From Chitinophagaceae bacterium UBA2375 (GTDB lineage: Bacteria; Bacteroidota; Bacteroidia; Chitinophagales; Chitinophagaceae): a DNA stretch of 40,269 bases. This document shows positions 24,783-34,078 of the stretch, in pieces. The position numbers and the translations under genes were made by a program. Within the stretch, counting starts at the first letter, position 1; every line of letters begins with the position of its first letter. The stretch covers positions 1 through 40,269 of the forward strand of contig DDTB01000028.1 of assembly GCA_002343985.1 (NCBI GenBank). Reading direction: 5' to 3'. The notes beneath the pieces are model-generated. The model worked only from the letters and a program-made list of their open reading frames with translations. It ran no database searches and had not been told where the DNA came from.

Positions 24783-26710
24783 AAAATCACATACCGCACG
24801 ACCCTTCGCTGGGTGATGTTCATGGCAGCATAGATACCACCAAACCCGGTAAGGGTTGGCGCAAGGCATTGTCATTCCTGGGGCCAGCCTACCTGGTGAG
24901 TGTGGGTTATATGGACCCAGGCAACTGGGCTACCGACCTCGCAGGGGGAAGCAAATATGGATACTCGCTCATCTGGGTACTCCTGATGAGCAATTTGATG
25001 GCCCTGTTGCTCCAAAGCCTGAGCGCCAGGCTGGGCATTGTGCGTGGCATTGACCTGGCACAGGCTAACAGGGAAGCATACCCGAATTATATCAACTACA
25101 TTTATTGGGTGCTGGCAGAAATCGCCATAGCTGCTACAGACCTTGCTGAAGTATTGGGGATGGCGATTGGCATTCAGTTATTGACAGGTTTGCCCCTGCT
25201 GGCCGGCGTGGGTATTACAGTGCTCGACACTTTCCTCCTGCTTTATCTGCAAAAGCTGGGAATGCGTAAGATGGAAGCCTTTATCATCGCGCTGATCGGT
25301 ATTATCGGCTTTTGTTTTCTGATCAATATCGTACTGGCCAGTCCTGACTTTTCGGAAATAGTCAGAGGCTTTATACCATCACTTCCCGAAGCCGGTGAAT
25401 TATATGCAACGAAGGGCATTTCGGGGGCAATCCCATCAGAAACAGCATTGTACCTGGCGATTGGTATCATCGGGGCCACAGTGATGCCACACAACCTCTA
25501 CCTCCATTCAGCATTAGTGCAAACCCGTAAAATCAGGCAAACCGCGGAAGGCATCAGGCAGGCATTGAAATGGAGTTTTGTAGATTCCGCCATCGCGCTC
25601 AACCTCGCATTCCTGATCAACGCGGCCATCCTGATATTGGCAGCAACCGTGTTTTTCCAAACGGGCAGAACAGATGTAGGTGAAATCAGGCAGGCCCATG
25701 AACTCCTCTCCCCAATGCTTGGGAGCAGCATTGCTTCTACCCTTTTTGCAGTGGCATTGATCGCGGCCGGGCAAAGTTCCACCGTAACCGGTACCCTGGC
25801 AGGGCAAATTGTGATGGAGGGTTACCTCAGGCTGCGCATTAACCCTGTCATGCGCAGGTTGATTACCAGGTTGCTCGCCGTGATACCTGCCGTGATCGTG
25901 ATCGCCATCAGCGGCGAAGACAGCGTGGACCGCCTGCTTATTTTCAGCCAGGTGTTGCTGAGCCTGCAATTGGGTTTTGCCATCATCCCACTCATTCATT
26001 TTGTATCCGACAAAGAACGGATGGGACGTTTTGTAATTTCATCCCCTATAAAAATTTTAGCCTGGCTGATTGCATCTATTTTGGTGTACCTAAATGCACG
26101 TATGGTTGGTGAATCTGCATGGGATTATTTCCAGGAAAGCGGCCATTGGATGGTAAAAGTGCTGATCATCCTCCTTGGATTATTCTTCCTGGGTTTGCTT
26201 TTGTATTCAATATTCTTCCCGGCATGGAAGAAACAACACGATGCAGGAGCTTATCACATGCACCCCGACAGTTCATCAGCATCTGAACTCAGCATTCCAG
26301 TGTATCGTAAAGTGGCTATTGGGCTTGATTTTGGCACGAATGACCATAAATTATTGGGCGCAGCTATTGGGCAAGCCGGTACAGATACCGAATTCATTTT
26401 GATACATATTGTGGAAAGCCCATCCGCGATCATACATGGCCACGAAACCGCAGACGCTGAAACGGAAAAAGACAGGGCTAGGTTGAACGAATATGTGGAA
26501 CAAATGCAAAAACGTGGATTCAGGGCAAAAGCCGTGCTGGGATTTAAAAACAGCGCCACTGAAATCATCAGGATTGTAAAAGAAGAAGATGCCGACCTGT
26601 TGGTGCTTGGCACCCATGGCCATACAGGATTCAGGGATTTCTTTTATGGCACTACGATCAATACCGTCAGGCACGAACTGTCGATCCCGGTTTTGGTGAT
26701 CAATGTGTAA
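24779..26710 (+). CDS. Nramp divalent-metal transporter with C-terminal UspA domain
   Basis: A 643-residue fusion. The first about 480 residues form an MntH/Nramp-type proton-coupled importer of Mn2+ or Fe2+. The metal-site segments are DPGN (Asp46, Asn49) and VMPHN (Met236, Asn239), and about eleven membrane segments are expected. After a linker (about 480-505), residues 507-643 form a universal stress protein domain ending in the ATP-binding signature GTHGHTGFRDFFYGT (G-2x-G-9x-G-T). The fusion suggests that nucleotide binding modulates metal uptake. It overlaps the regulator by four bases (ATGA). The gene's end overlaps the convergent DUF922 gene by 11 bases. Confidence 0.93.
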   Translation: MKNHIPHDPSLGDVHGSIDTTKPGKGWRKALSFLGPAYLVSVGYMDPGNWATDLAGGSKYGYSLIWVLLMSNLMALLLQSLSARLGIVRGIDLAQANREAYPNYINYIYWVLAEIAIAATDLAEVLGMAIGIQLLTGLPLLAGVGITVLDTFLLLYLQKLGMRKMEAFIIALIGIIGFCFLINIVLASPDFSEIVRGFIPSLPEAGELYATKGISGAIPSETALYLAIGIIGATVMPHNLYLHSALVQTRKIRQTAEGIRQALKWSFVDSAIALNLAFLINAAILILAATVFFQTGRTDVGEIRQAHELLSPMLGSSIASTLFAVALIAAGQSSTVTGTLAGQIVMEGYLRLRINPVMRRLITRLLAVIPAVIVIAISGEDSVDRLLIFSQVLLSLQLGFAIIPLIHFVSDKERMGRFVISSPIKILAWLIASILVYLNARMVGESAWDYFQESGHWMVKVLIILLGLFFLGLLLYSIFFPAWKKQHDAGAYHMHPDSSSASELSIPVYRKVAIGLDFGTNDHKLLGAAIGQAGTDTEFILIHIVESPSAIIHGHETADAETEKDRARLNEYVEQMQKRGFRAKAVLGFKNSATEIIRIVKEEDADLLVLGTHGHTGFRDFFYGTTINTVRHELSIPVLVINV

Positions 26711-27275
26711 CCTTTTTCACCTGGGCTTCGAGCCATGCATCCCATTCATCCTGTTTCGCGCGGTTCAACCCGTTGCGTGTTTCCGAATCATATTGTTCCT
26801 GCAATCGGTTCATCCATGCAGACGATTCGTTATAAGCTGCTTCCAATTCCTTTGTAACATTCTCCCAATGTAACTCAGCAGCCCTGAGTTTGCTGATGAA
26901 GCGATGTGCCGCCAGGAAACTGATATCGTAATGCATTTGTTCATGCTTCAGTATGTACGCATTTTTCTTATCCGGCTTCACCCAGGATTTTGTTTTGTCA
27001 AAATAGCAGTAAACCTGGACACGTACCGTACCCTCCTCACCGTTATACAATACATTAGACTGATATCCAAAACCCGACACCGTGAGCGCGGCTGTGGGCC
27101 CTTCCAGTTCCGGCTTACCTTTGAAATCAGGCCATACCAACGGTTTCTGCACGTCATAATAGATTACCTGCGCCGCAGGCATAGGAGAAGTTTGCACCCA
27201 ACGTATATCTGACTTTAGCTGAGAAATTCCGGGCAGGGAAACTAATAACAGGAAGCCAAAAATGATTGTTTTCAT
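26700..27275 (-). CDS. Secreted DUF922-type putative zinc protease
   Basis: A 191-residue protein with a signal peptide (about residues 1-18, ending PGISQ). A DUF922-like domain follows, containing the HExxH-type motif in LKHEQMHYDI (HEQMH), the expected zinc site of this predicted metallopeptidase family. A helical region with Trp and Glu follows. Catalysis is inferred from the motif only. Its 3' end overlaps the Nramp gene on the opposite strand by 11 bases. It is the last gene of the minus-strand run, separated from the lipoprotein gene by 82 bases. Confidence 0.82.
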   Translation of the reverse strand: MKTIIFGFLLLVSLPGISQLKSDIRWVQTSPMPAAQVIYYDVQKPLVWPDFKGKPELEGPTAALTVSGFGYQSNVLYNGEEGTVRVQVYCYFDKTKSWVKPDKKNAYILKHEQMHYDISFLAAHRFISKLRAAELHWENVTKELEAAYNESSAWMNRLQEQYDSETRNGLNRAKQDEWDAWLEAQVKKVTH

Positions 27276-27357
27276 ATTAACGTGTACGTCCCAAATTAAA
27301 AAAAAAATGAAAGCAGAAATATCCGTCAGGAGGCTTTAACAAATAATTGGAGGGCTG

Positions 27358-28041
27358 TCACCTGTATGTAAACGTTCGTGTGATCTTTCCGCTGGTATCA
27401 CCTGACAAGGCCTCAATAAAATACATTTCCGTTATATTCATATTTGAATCAAAGCGGAAAGCTTTCCACAACAAGTCCTTATTGATACCGGTAAAATGAT
27501 CCTGTATTTTTGACGATGCTATATCGCCTTTCCCATTAAAGGAAAAATCCGTGGTTTTATTAACCATGATTTTTTCCGGGTTTTCTACAACTGATTTCTT
27601 TTGTTTCAGCCTGCCTTTTTCATCCAGTCTTGTAGTATACCTGATTTCATAACCATCGCGGAAGTTGATCCGGGTTTGATATTCATGATCGGATACCCAG
27701 GAAAATTCACCTGTCTCGATAATTTTTCCATGCCTGTCAACAGCAGTGAATCCTTTTTTACGGCCTTCTGTGAAATGATAATTCGCAGTATGGTTAATTT
27801 TAGGAATATCATTATCAAAGAAATTATACTTTTCCAGTTTAGTGAGCTGTCCCTGCGGGTTATAATAATATACATGCCTGACAGGTTTATCATCCGGGTT
27901 CCCATTCACATAATTTACCTCATTGATAACAGACACCGGTCCGTGAAAACCCGCCTCTTCAAGATCGCTATGCTGCTTCACCGAGCATGCCTTCAATGCC
28001 ATAATCATCAAAAAGAAAGATATCCCGGCTAATGATTTCAT
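27358..28041 (-). CDS. Predicted lipoprotein of unknown function
   Basis: A 227-residue protein with a type II signal peptide: MKSLAGISFFLMIMALKAC ends in a lipobox with Cys19. The mature part is made of short repeated strand segments (HVYYYNPQGQLTKLEKYNFF, GFTAVDRHGKIIETGEFSW). These resemble the beta-strand repeats of RHS/YD-like or MORN-like Bacteroidota lipoproteins, but no named domain is certain. It begins 20 bases after the glycosyltransferase stops and is probably part of the same transcript. No function is claimed. Confidence 0.7.
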   Translation of the reverse strand: MKSLAGISFFLMIMALKACSVKQHSDLEEAGFHGPVSVINEVNYVNGNPDDKPVRHVYYYNPQGQLTKLEKYNFFDNDIPKINHTANYHFTEGRKKGFTAVDRHGKIIETGEFSWVSDHEYQTRINFRDGYEIRYTTRLDEKGRLKQKKSVVENPEKIMVNKTTDFSFNGKGDIASSKIQDHFTGINKDLLWKAFRFDSNMNITEMYFIEALSGDTSGKITRTFTYR

Positions 28042-28061
28042 ATATAACGGTTAGGTATAGA

Positions 28062-29069
28062 CTATTTTAACAATCGCTTATTTATATTGCCCGCAAGCGA
28101 TTTCATGTCAAGTTTGTTCATACAGTTGAAATGTCCCAATGGGCAAGTTGATGTTCCATACTTGCTACAAGGTTGACAATGCAACCCCATCAATACATTT
28201 TCGTATATGGGTTCCCGTTGAGCATGCACGAAGTTGCTGCCATAATAGGGTTCCACATCAAGTTTGGGCGAAGTGCCGCCCCATATGGCTATGCTGGGCT
28301 GCCGGAATGCGCAAGCGATGTAAAGCAAACCTGTATCGTGAGAAACCACGAGTTTTGCTTTTCGTACCAGGTCAGCCGACTCGTTTATGTTGAATTTCCC
28401 GCAGGCATTATAAATACGCACATCATCAATTTTTGCCAGGGAAGCCCCTGTCTCCCGCTCTTCCTTTCCACCAAGCAACATAATGGGATAATCAATCAAC
28501 CTGCATAATTCCGCCAGCTTTTCTGTTGGCAAACGCTTTGTATAATGATTGGCGCCAATGACCAGGGCAACATATCCCGCGGAATGCGACATTGGGATAT
28601 CTTTCACCGTTACCCTGTCTTTCTCAGGAATAAAATAATCAAGTCCGAAGCCATCATCTTTAACACCAAGCGGCGCAATAGTGTCGAGGCTGCGTTGGGT
28701 GATATGCCTGCCTGGCATAATATTGATCCCAAACTCTGTGAGCAGGAATTTTTGGACAGTTAATTTCCGGATGGTGAATGTTTTTTTCTTCAAAGCCTTT
28801 TTTACGGAAAGGCTGCGCATGTTGCTATGCAGGTCAACCACATAATCGAAGTTCTCCTGCTGCAAAGATTTGATGACTGATGGCAGGTCATCCTTATAAT
28901 AATGAAACTTATCTATGTATGGATTAGCTTCCGTAACCGGCGCAAAAGATGCCTTAGTTAGAAAATGTAATTCACATTCGGGCATTTGCTGTTTGAGGCA
29001 CCGAAACACCGGGCTGGCGAGTACGATATCGCCAATGGATGAAAACCGTATAACCAGTATTTTGGGCAA
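28062..29069 (-). CDS. Glycosyltransferase family 9 (heptosyltransferase-like)
   Basis: A 335-residue GT9 enzyme of the ADP-heptose:LPS heptosyltransferase type, acting at the inner face of the cytoplasmic membrane in lipopolysaccharide or glycan assembly. Typical segments are ILVIRFSSIGDIVLASPV at the N terminus, VDLHSNMRS, LLGGKEE, VSHDTGLLYIA and GGTSPKLDVEPY. The late Cys-rich stretch (HCQPCSKYGTSTCPLGH) occurs in many Bacteroidota GT9 proteins. The start appears to be TTG at 29069: it gives exactly the family N terminus and no in-frame ATG is available near it. It starts 14 bases after the MFS stop. No other LPS gene is nearby. Confidence 0.88.
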   Translation of the reverse strand: MPKILVIRFSSIGDIVLASPVFRCLKQQMPECELHFLTKASFAPVTEANPYIDKFHYYKDDLPSVIKSLQQENFDYVVDLHSNMRSLSVKKALKKKTFTIRKLTVQKFLLTEFGINIMPGRHITQRSLDTIAPLGVKDDGFGLDYFIPEKDRVTVKDIPMSHSAGYVALVIGANHYTKRLPTEKLAELCRLIDYPIMLLGGKEERETGASLAKIDDVRIYNACGKFNINESADLVRKAKLVVSHDTGLLYIACAFRQPSIAIWGGTSPKLDVEPYYGSNFVHAQREPIYENVLMGLHCQPCSKYGTSTCPLGHFNCMNKLDMKSLAGNINKRLLK

Positions 29070-29083
29070 TAAAAAAGTATTTA

Positions 29084-30319
29084 TTAATGTTCAGTAAAGT
29101 TCAGGTCTTTGCCGAAAGTCTCTTCAATAAAATATGCCGCTATCACTGTGATCAGCATGATGATTGCTCCGGTAATCCAGCCAGCCGTTACATAATCCGT
29201 AATTTGCCGCAAGCCCTGGAACAAAGGAAGGATGAATACCGCCAGCATACCGCGTACCATATTTGGAACGGTAGTAGCGGCGGTTGCCCGCAGGTTGGTG
29301 CCAAACTGTTCGGCCGCCATGGTAACAAAAATGGCCCAAAAACCTGTACCAAAGCCAAGTCCCGCGCAAATCCAATACATGGTATTCGCAGTACCGTTCC
29401 ACTGCACCGTGAAAAACAAGAGCATAAAAATTGCCGTGATGGCATAAAACACGAATAAAGATTTTTTACGGCTCTTCAACCATTGGCTGAGTAACCCGAT
29501 CAGGATATCACCCAATGAAATTGCCGCGTAAGCAAACATGATGGCTTTACCGGGATCAATTTTTTCGGTGATGCCCATTTTTTCCCCGAACTCACCGGAG
29601 AAAGTAACTAGCACACCTATCACAAACCATGTCGGCAATCCAATCAGGATATTCAGGACATAACGCCTGAGCCTATCAGCATTATTGAACAACATGAAGA
29701 AATGGCCTCGCTTCGCGCCCGTTTCTTTTACTGCATGGAACATACCCGACTCAAAAACGGACACGCGTAACAGTAAGAGGAGCAACCCGAGCCCCCCTCC
29801 TATAAAATAACAAACCCTCCAATGAAAATTTTCCTTGATGATGAAAGCCGCAACGGCACCTGTTAATCCAATCCCCGCAACAAGTGAAGTGGCAACACCC
29901 CTTTTCTCTTTCGATACCAGTTCCGATACCAATGTTATGCCCGCGCCAAGTTCACCTGCCAGGCCTAGTCCGGCAATAAACCGAATCATCTTATACTGAA
30001 AAACCGTTTCCACAAATCCATTGGCAATATTAGCCAGGGAGTATAGAAGGATGGACCCAAACAAAACACTGAGCCTGCCCTTTTTGTCGCCCATGATCCC
30101 CCAAATAATACCCCCGATCAACAAGCCCGCCATCTGCCACATAATAATACCTTCTCCGTCGAGAAGAATCTGTTCTTTAGATAAACCCAGGTCAACAAGG
30201 CTGGGCACCCGAATGATGCTGAACAACAGGAGATCATAAATATCTACGAAATATCCAAGGGCAGCCACCACAACGGCTGTATTGAAAATCGATTGATTCC
30301 TGGTTGTATGCTGCTGCAT
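29084..30319 (-). CDS. MFS transporter (metabolite/H+ symporter type)
   Basis: A 411-residue MFS protein with about twelve membrane segments. GGIIWGIMGDKKGRLSVLF is motif A, and RFIAGLGLAGELGAGITLVSE and MAAEQFGTNLRATAATT are the conserved loops of the ShiA/MHS-like and sugar-porter-like symporters. The substrate is unknown, possibly an organic acid. It lies between dedA (15-base gap) and the GT9 gene (14-base gap), so one transcript is likely. It starts at ATG 30319. Confidence 0.86.
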   Translation of the reverse strand: MQQHTTRNQSIFNTAVVVAALGYFVDIYDLLLFSIIRVPSLVDLGLSKEQILLDGEGIIMWQMAGLLIGGIIWGIMGDKKGRLSVLFGSILLYSLANIANGFVETVFQYKMIRFIAGLGLAGELGAGITLVSELVSKEKRGVATSLVAGIGLTGAVAAFIIKENFHWRVCYFIGGGLGLLLLLLRVSVFESGMFHAVKETGAKRGHFFMLFNNADRLRRYVLNILIGLPTWFVIGVLVTFSGEFGEKMGITEKIDPGKAIMFAYAAISLGDILIGLLSQWLKSRKKSLFVFYAITAIFMLLFFTVQWNGTANTMYWICAGLGFGTGFWAIFVTMAAEQFGTNLRATAATTVPNMVRGMLAVFILPLFQGLRQITDYVTAGWITGAIIMLITVIAAYFIEETFGKDLNFTEH

Positions 30320-30334
30320 GTGAAACTGGTTGAA

Positions 30335-31045
30335 TCAGGACTTTCCTTCTGTTTGAGATGATCCTCCTTTTTTAGATTTTCCGGAAAGTAGTTTGATGAT
30401 AACAGGAGCGGTCGTCACCAATACAATGCCAATGACAATGACTTCGAGATGGTCTTTCAGGTCGAAATTAAATTCTTTCAGGATGATTTGCTGCAGGTAG
30501 TGCCCGGCGAATGTCATGGAGAAAACCCAGGCAATACAACCAATTATATTGTAAAAAGTAAATTTTTTATAATCCATTTGTACAATGCCGGCAATGATCG
30601 GCGCGAAAGTGCGGACGATGGGCAGGAAGCGTGCCATTACAATTGCGCCGCCGCCATGCTTATCATAAAATTCTTTGGCCTGGTAGAGGTACTTCTTTTT
30701 AAAAAAGAATGTATCCTTACGTTCAAATAAAAAAGGGCCACTCTTTCTTCCAAACCAATAACCAACATAATTGCCCAAAATACCAGCAGCGGAAATCACA
30801 GAACCAAGGATCAGCAGGTTAACAAAAGAGCTGTCAATATTGATCTTCAAACCTGATTTTACCAGGTCGTCGCTGTAAATACCCGTAACGAAAAGCAGCG
30901 AATCGCCGGGCAGGAAAAAACCGGCGAATAATCCTGTTTCGGCAAAAACAGCAAAAACGATGAACCATAAACCCCCGTTCTCAATATACCATTGGGGTTG
31001 TAAGAGATTGGTCCAGTGAAATTGCAGCAGGATAAATTCTAACAT
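30335..31045 (-). CDS. DedA-family membrane protein
   Basis: A 236-residue protein of the DedA/VTT (SNARE-associated) family, now linked to lipid scrambling and undecaprenyl-phosphate or phosphatidylethanolamine recycling across the membrane. Family marks are VFAETGLFAGFFLPGDSLLF and GNYVGYWFGRKSGP, then MARFLPIVRTFAPIIAGI with the conserved Arg/Pro residues. It begins 37 bases after the dicarboxylate symporter gene and ends 15 bases before the MFS gene. Its substrate here is not known. Confidence 0.9.
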   Translation of the reverse strand: MLEFILLQFHWTNLLQPQWYIENGGLWFIVFAVFAETGLFAGFFLPGDSLLFVTGIYSDDLVKSGLKINIDSSFVNLLILGSVISAAGILGNYVGYWFGRKSGPFLFERKDTFFFKKKYLYQAKEFYDKHGGGAIVMARFLPIVRTFAPIIAGIVQMDYKKFTFYNIIGCIAWVFSMTFAGHYLQQIILKEFNFDLKDHLEVIVIGIVLVTTAPVIIKLLSGKSKKGGSSQTEGKS

Positions 31046-31082
31046 GATTGGGAAATGTGTTTTTTATTGGTCAGGATGATAA

Positions 31083-32351
31083 TCAATGATGTTCGAGCGC
31101 GCCCTCCCATTTGCTTACAGCGGCTGTTGCCAGCGCATTGCCCAGCACATTGGTCATACTTCGGCCCATATCACAAAAAGTGTCAATGGCCAATACCAAG
31201 CCGATCCCTTCGGGTGGGATACCAAACATACCTCCCGTGGCCAACACGACCACTAATGAAGCGCGGGGTACACCGGCAATGCCTTTACTGGTAAGCAGGA
31301 AAACCAACAACATGGCAATCTGCGTACCAATGTTATCTGTAACTGATGTAATATTATATGCCTGCGCGATAAACATACTGGCAAAAGTCATGTACATCAT
31401 ACTGCCATCGAGGTTAAATGAATAACCCAGGGGCAGCGTAAATGATACGATCTTATCCTTGCAACCAAACCTTTCCATTTCTTCCACCATTTTTGGGAAA
31501 ACCGCTTCGCTGCTGGCCGTGTTGAATGCGATGGTCATTGGGCTGACCAGCCTGCGCATCAATACTTTAAGCCTTCGCCCAAGCACCAGGTACCCCACAA
31601 ATAAAAGCAGTAACCAAAGAACTGCGAGCCCGAGATAGAAGGAACCGATGTAGTAGGCATATGTTTTCAGGATACCAAGACCTTTAACCGCGATCACTGC
31701 CGCCATTGCGCCGAAAACGCCAATGGGGGCGAGGTTCATCACATAGGTCACCATTTTAAGGATCACATGGGTGAGGTCGTCTAACGCATGCATAATCCGC
31801 TCCCCTTTTTGCCCGATAGCGGTTAAAGCCACGCCAAAAAAGATGGAGAAGACTACCAGTTGCAAAATTTCATTGGTTGCCATCGCTTCTATCACTGAGC
31901 GGGGAAATACATGTTCAATGAATTTATTCAGGGAGAATTCCTGCGTTTTGCCCATTAATTCTTTAGCCCCTTCCTGGTCGACATTGGAAAGGTTGACACC
32001 TACCCCGGGTTTGGTGATATTAACCAGGATCAACCCCAGGGCCAGGCTGACAAGCGATGCCGAAATAAACCAGATCATGGCTTTACCGCCGACACGGCCC
32101 ACCGATTTCAGGTCGCCCAACTTGGCAATTCCCACCACCAGGGTTGCGAAAACCAGTGGAGCGATAATCATTTGAACCAACCGGAGGAAGATGGTTGCCA
32201 GGAGTTTTACCTTAGGAGCAAAAGACTGTATAAATTCAGGGGAACTGTTGATGTGAACGATATAACCGGTGAAAATACCGAGTACCATCGCAATGACAAT
32301 ATATAAAGTCAACCTGTTCGCGCTGCCTGACGCATGCGTATGTGGATTCAT
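31083..32351 (-). CDS. Dicarboxylate/amino-acid:cation symporter (DAACS family)
   Basis: A 422-residue protein of the GltP/DctA family that imports glutamate, aspartate or C4-dicarboxylates with protons or sodium. It contains NTASSEAVFPKMVEEM, LPLGYSFNLDGSMMY (the NMDGT-like metal-site motif, here NLDGS), and KGIAGVPRASLVVV, with about eight membrane segments and two hairpin loops. Substrate identity is not readable. It heads the minus-strand run; its own upstream region (32352-32486) is shared with the divergent amino acid permease and shows no clear -7 element. Confidence 0.93.
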   Translation of the reverse strand: MNPHTHASGSANRLTLYIVIAMVLGIFTGYIVHINSSPEFIQSFAPKVKLLATIFLRLVQMIIAPLVFATLVVGIAKLGDLKSVGRVGGKAMIWFISASLVSLALGLILVNITKPGVGVNLSNVDQEGAKELMGKTQEFSLNKFIEHVFPRSVIEAMATNEILQLVVFSIFFGVALTAIGQKGERIMHALDDLTHVILKMVTYVMNLAPIGVFGAMAAVIAVKGLGILKTYAYYIGSFYLGLAVLWLLLLFVGYLVLGRRLKVLMRRLVSPMTIAFNTASSEAVFPKMVEEMERFGCKDKIVSFTLPLGYSFNLDGSMMYMTFASMFIAQAYNITSVTDNIGTQIAMLLVFLLTSKGIAGVPRASLVVVLATGGMFGIPPEGIGLVLAIDTFCDMGRSMTNVLGNALATAAVSKWEGALEHH

Positions 32352-32486
32352 AAATGCCTATTAGTGCTGCAATATAGGATTAAAAATTCCTTCAGGCTCC
32401 CGAAGGCAGAAAATTACGGGCGGCGGATATGTTTATGATTTATTCCTTATTTTTCCAGATCAAAATACCAAAAAGCAAAAAACTGT

Positions 32487-34025
32487 ATGAGTTTATTCGC
32501 CAAAAAACCACTGGACCAGCTCCTGGCACAGGCAGCTGATTCTGAGAAAGGACTAAAGAGAACACTGGGGGCAGGAAACCTGATCGCCCTCGGTATCGGA
32601 GCCATTATCGGCGCGGGATTGTTTGTACGGACCGCCGCCGCTGCCGGTCAAGCCGCGGGGCCCGCAGTTACCATTTCATTTATTATTGCTGCCATTGGTT
32701 GCGCATTCGCCGGACTTTGTTACGCCGAATTTGCATCGATGATCCCCATTGCCGGTAGTGCTTATGCTTACAGTTATGTAACCATGGGTGAATTGATTGC
32801 CTGGATCATAGGCTGGGCCCTGATTATGGAATATGCATTGGGTGCGGCTACAGTTAGTATAGCCTGGAGCGAATACCTGAATAAGCTGTTGGGGGGAGCT
32901 ATACCATATGAATGGTGCCACTCCCCTTTTGAGCAGTTTACTGATTCAAATGGCGTGGTTCACCAGGGCATCATGAACGCACCTGCACTTATCATCCTTT
33001 TATTGCTGACCATGTTGCTGATCAAGGGCACACAGGAAAGCGCATTGGTGAATATGATCATCGTATTCATCAAGGTAGCGATTGTATTGATATTTATTGC
33101 CGTGGGCTGGCAGTTCATCAAGCCTGAAAACCATACCCCATACATGATCCCGCAAGGCACAGCGCCGGTATTGGATGCCGCCGGAAAGGAAATCGTGAAT
33201 TATGATGGGTTCTTTAAACATGGATGGGGCGGTGTACTCGGTGGAGCCGCCATTGTATTCTTCGCATTTATTGGGTTTGATGCCGTGAGTACGGCTGCCC
33301 AGGAAGCCAAAAACCCCAAGCGCGACATGCCCATAGGTATCCTGGGTTCACTGGCAGTGTGTACTGTTTTATATATATTATTCGGACATGTTTTAACCGG
33401 CGTAGCCAACTGGCAGGAATTTGTTGATCCTGAAAAAGGCCGTGAAGCTTCGGTAGCATACACCATCTCGGAATATATGAAAGGATATGAATGGCTGGCT
33501 ACTGGTGTAACTGTAGCAATCCTTGCCGGTTTCAGTTCGGTGATCCTGGTTATGCTGATGGGACAAAGCCGGATTTTTTACACCATGAGTAATGATGGAT
33601 TGATCCCTAAAGCATTTGGTGAATTGCACCCGAAATTCAAGACACCTTATAAATCAAACTGGATTTTATTTGTGTTTGTTGGCCTTTTCGCCGCATTCGT
33701 GCCCGGGCATGTTGCCGGTGACCTGACCAGTTTTGGTACACTCCTTGCTTTTGTGCTTGTGAGCCTGGGTGTATGGTTGCTGCGCAGGAAAAGCCCGAAC
33801 ATTGAACGTCCGTTTAAAACTCCATTGGTACCCATTGTTCCCATTTTAGGCGCTTTGATTTGTACCGGTATGATTGTAGCGATAGATACCACTACATTAA
33901 AAGCTGCATTTATGTGGATGTTGCTGGGCTTGCTTGTGTACTTCCTGTACAGTAAGAAAAACAGTAAACTCCGGAATCCTTCAGAAATTTTACCGCATGC
34001 ATCGGATTTCGAGAGCAAGAAATAA
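32487..34025 (+). CDS. APC-family amino acid permease
   Basis: A 512-residue importer of the amino acid-polyamine-organocation superfamily, in the cationic amino acid/YfnA-like group. The opening AGNLIALGIGAIIGAGLFVRT is the diagnostic first-membrane-segment motif, and FFAFIGFDAVSTAAQEAKNP is the segment 6-7 signature. About twelve membrane segments are expected. Extracellular inserts near residues 135-155 and 215-245 are somewhat long. A strong terminator follows, and the gene is probably transcribed alone, divergently from the dicarboxylate symporter. Confidence 0.92.
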   Translation: MSLFAKKPLDQLLAQAADSEKGLKRTLGAGNLIALGIGAIIGAGLFVRTAAAAGQAAGPAVTISFIIAAIGCAFAGLCYAEFASMIPIAGSAYAYSYVTMGELIAWIIGWALIMEYALGAATVSIAWSEYLNKLLGGAIPYEWCHSPFEQFTDSNGVVHQGIMNAPALIILLLLTMLLIKGTQESALVNMIIVFIKVAIVLIFIAVGWQFIKPENHTPYMIPQGTAPVLDAAGKEIVNYDGFFKHGWGGVLGGAAIVFFAFIGFDAVSTAAQEAKNPKRDMPIGILGSLAVCTVLYILFGHVLTGVANWQEFVDPEKGREASVAYTISEYMKGYEWLATGVTVAILAGFSSVILVMLMGQSRIFYTMSNDGLIPKAFGELHPKFKTPYKSNWILFVFVGLFAAFVPGHVAGDLTSFGTLLAFVLVSLGVWLLRRKSPNIERPFKTPLVPIVPILGALICTGMIVAIDTTTLKAAFMWMLLGLLVYFLYSKKNSKLRNPSEILPHASDFESKK

Positions 34026-34044
34026 TCAGTTGCATTGAAAAAGA

Positions 34045-34078
34045 AAGAGGATGCCCTAAAGCATCCTCTTTTTTATTT
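34045..34078 (+). terminator. Terminator between the amino acid permease and GH92 genes
   Basis: Perfect ten-base arms AAGAGGATGC (34045-34054) and GCATCCTCTT (34061-34070), loop CCTAAA, followed by TTTTATTT. An A-rich tract on the other side means it can also act on the convergent GH92 transcript, so it is probably bidirectional. Confidence 0.9.
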
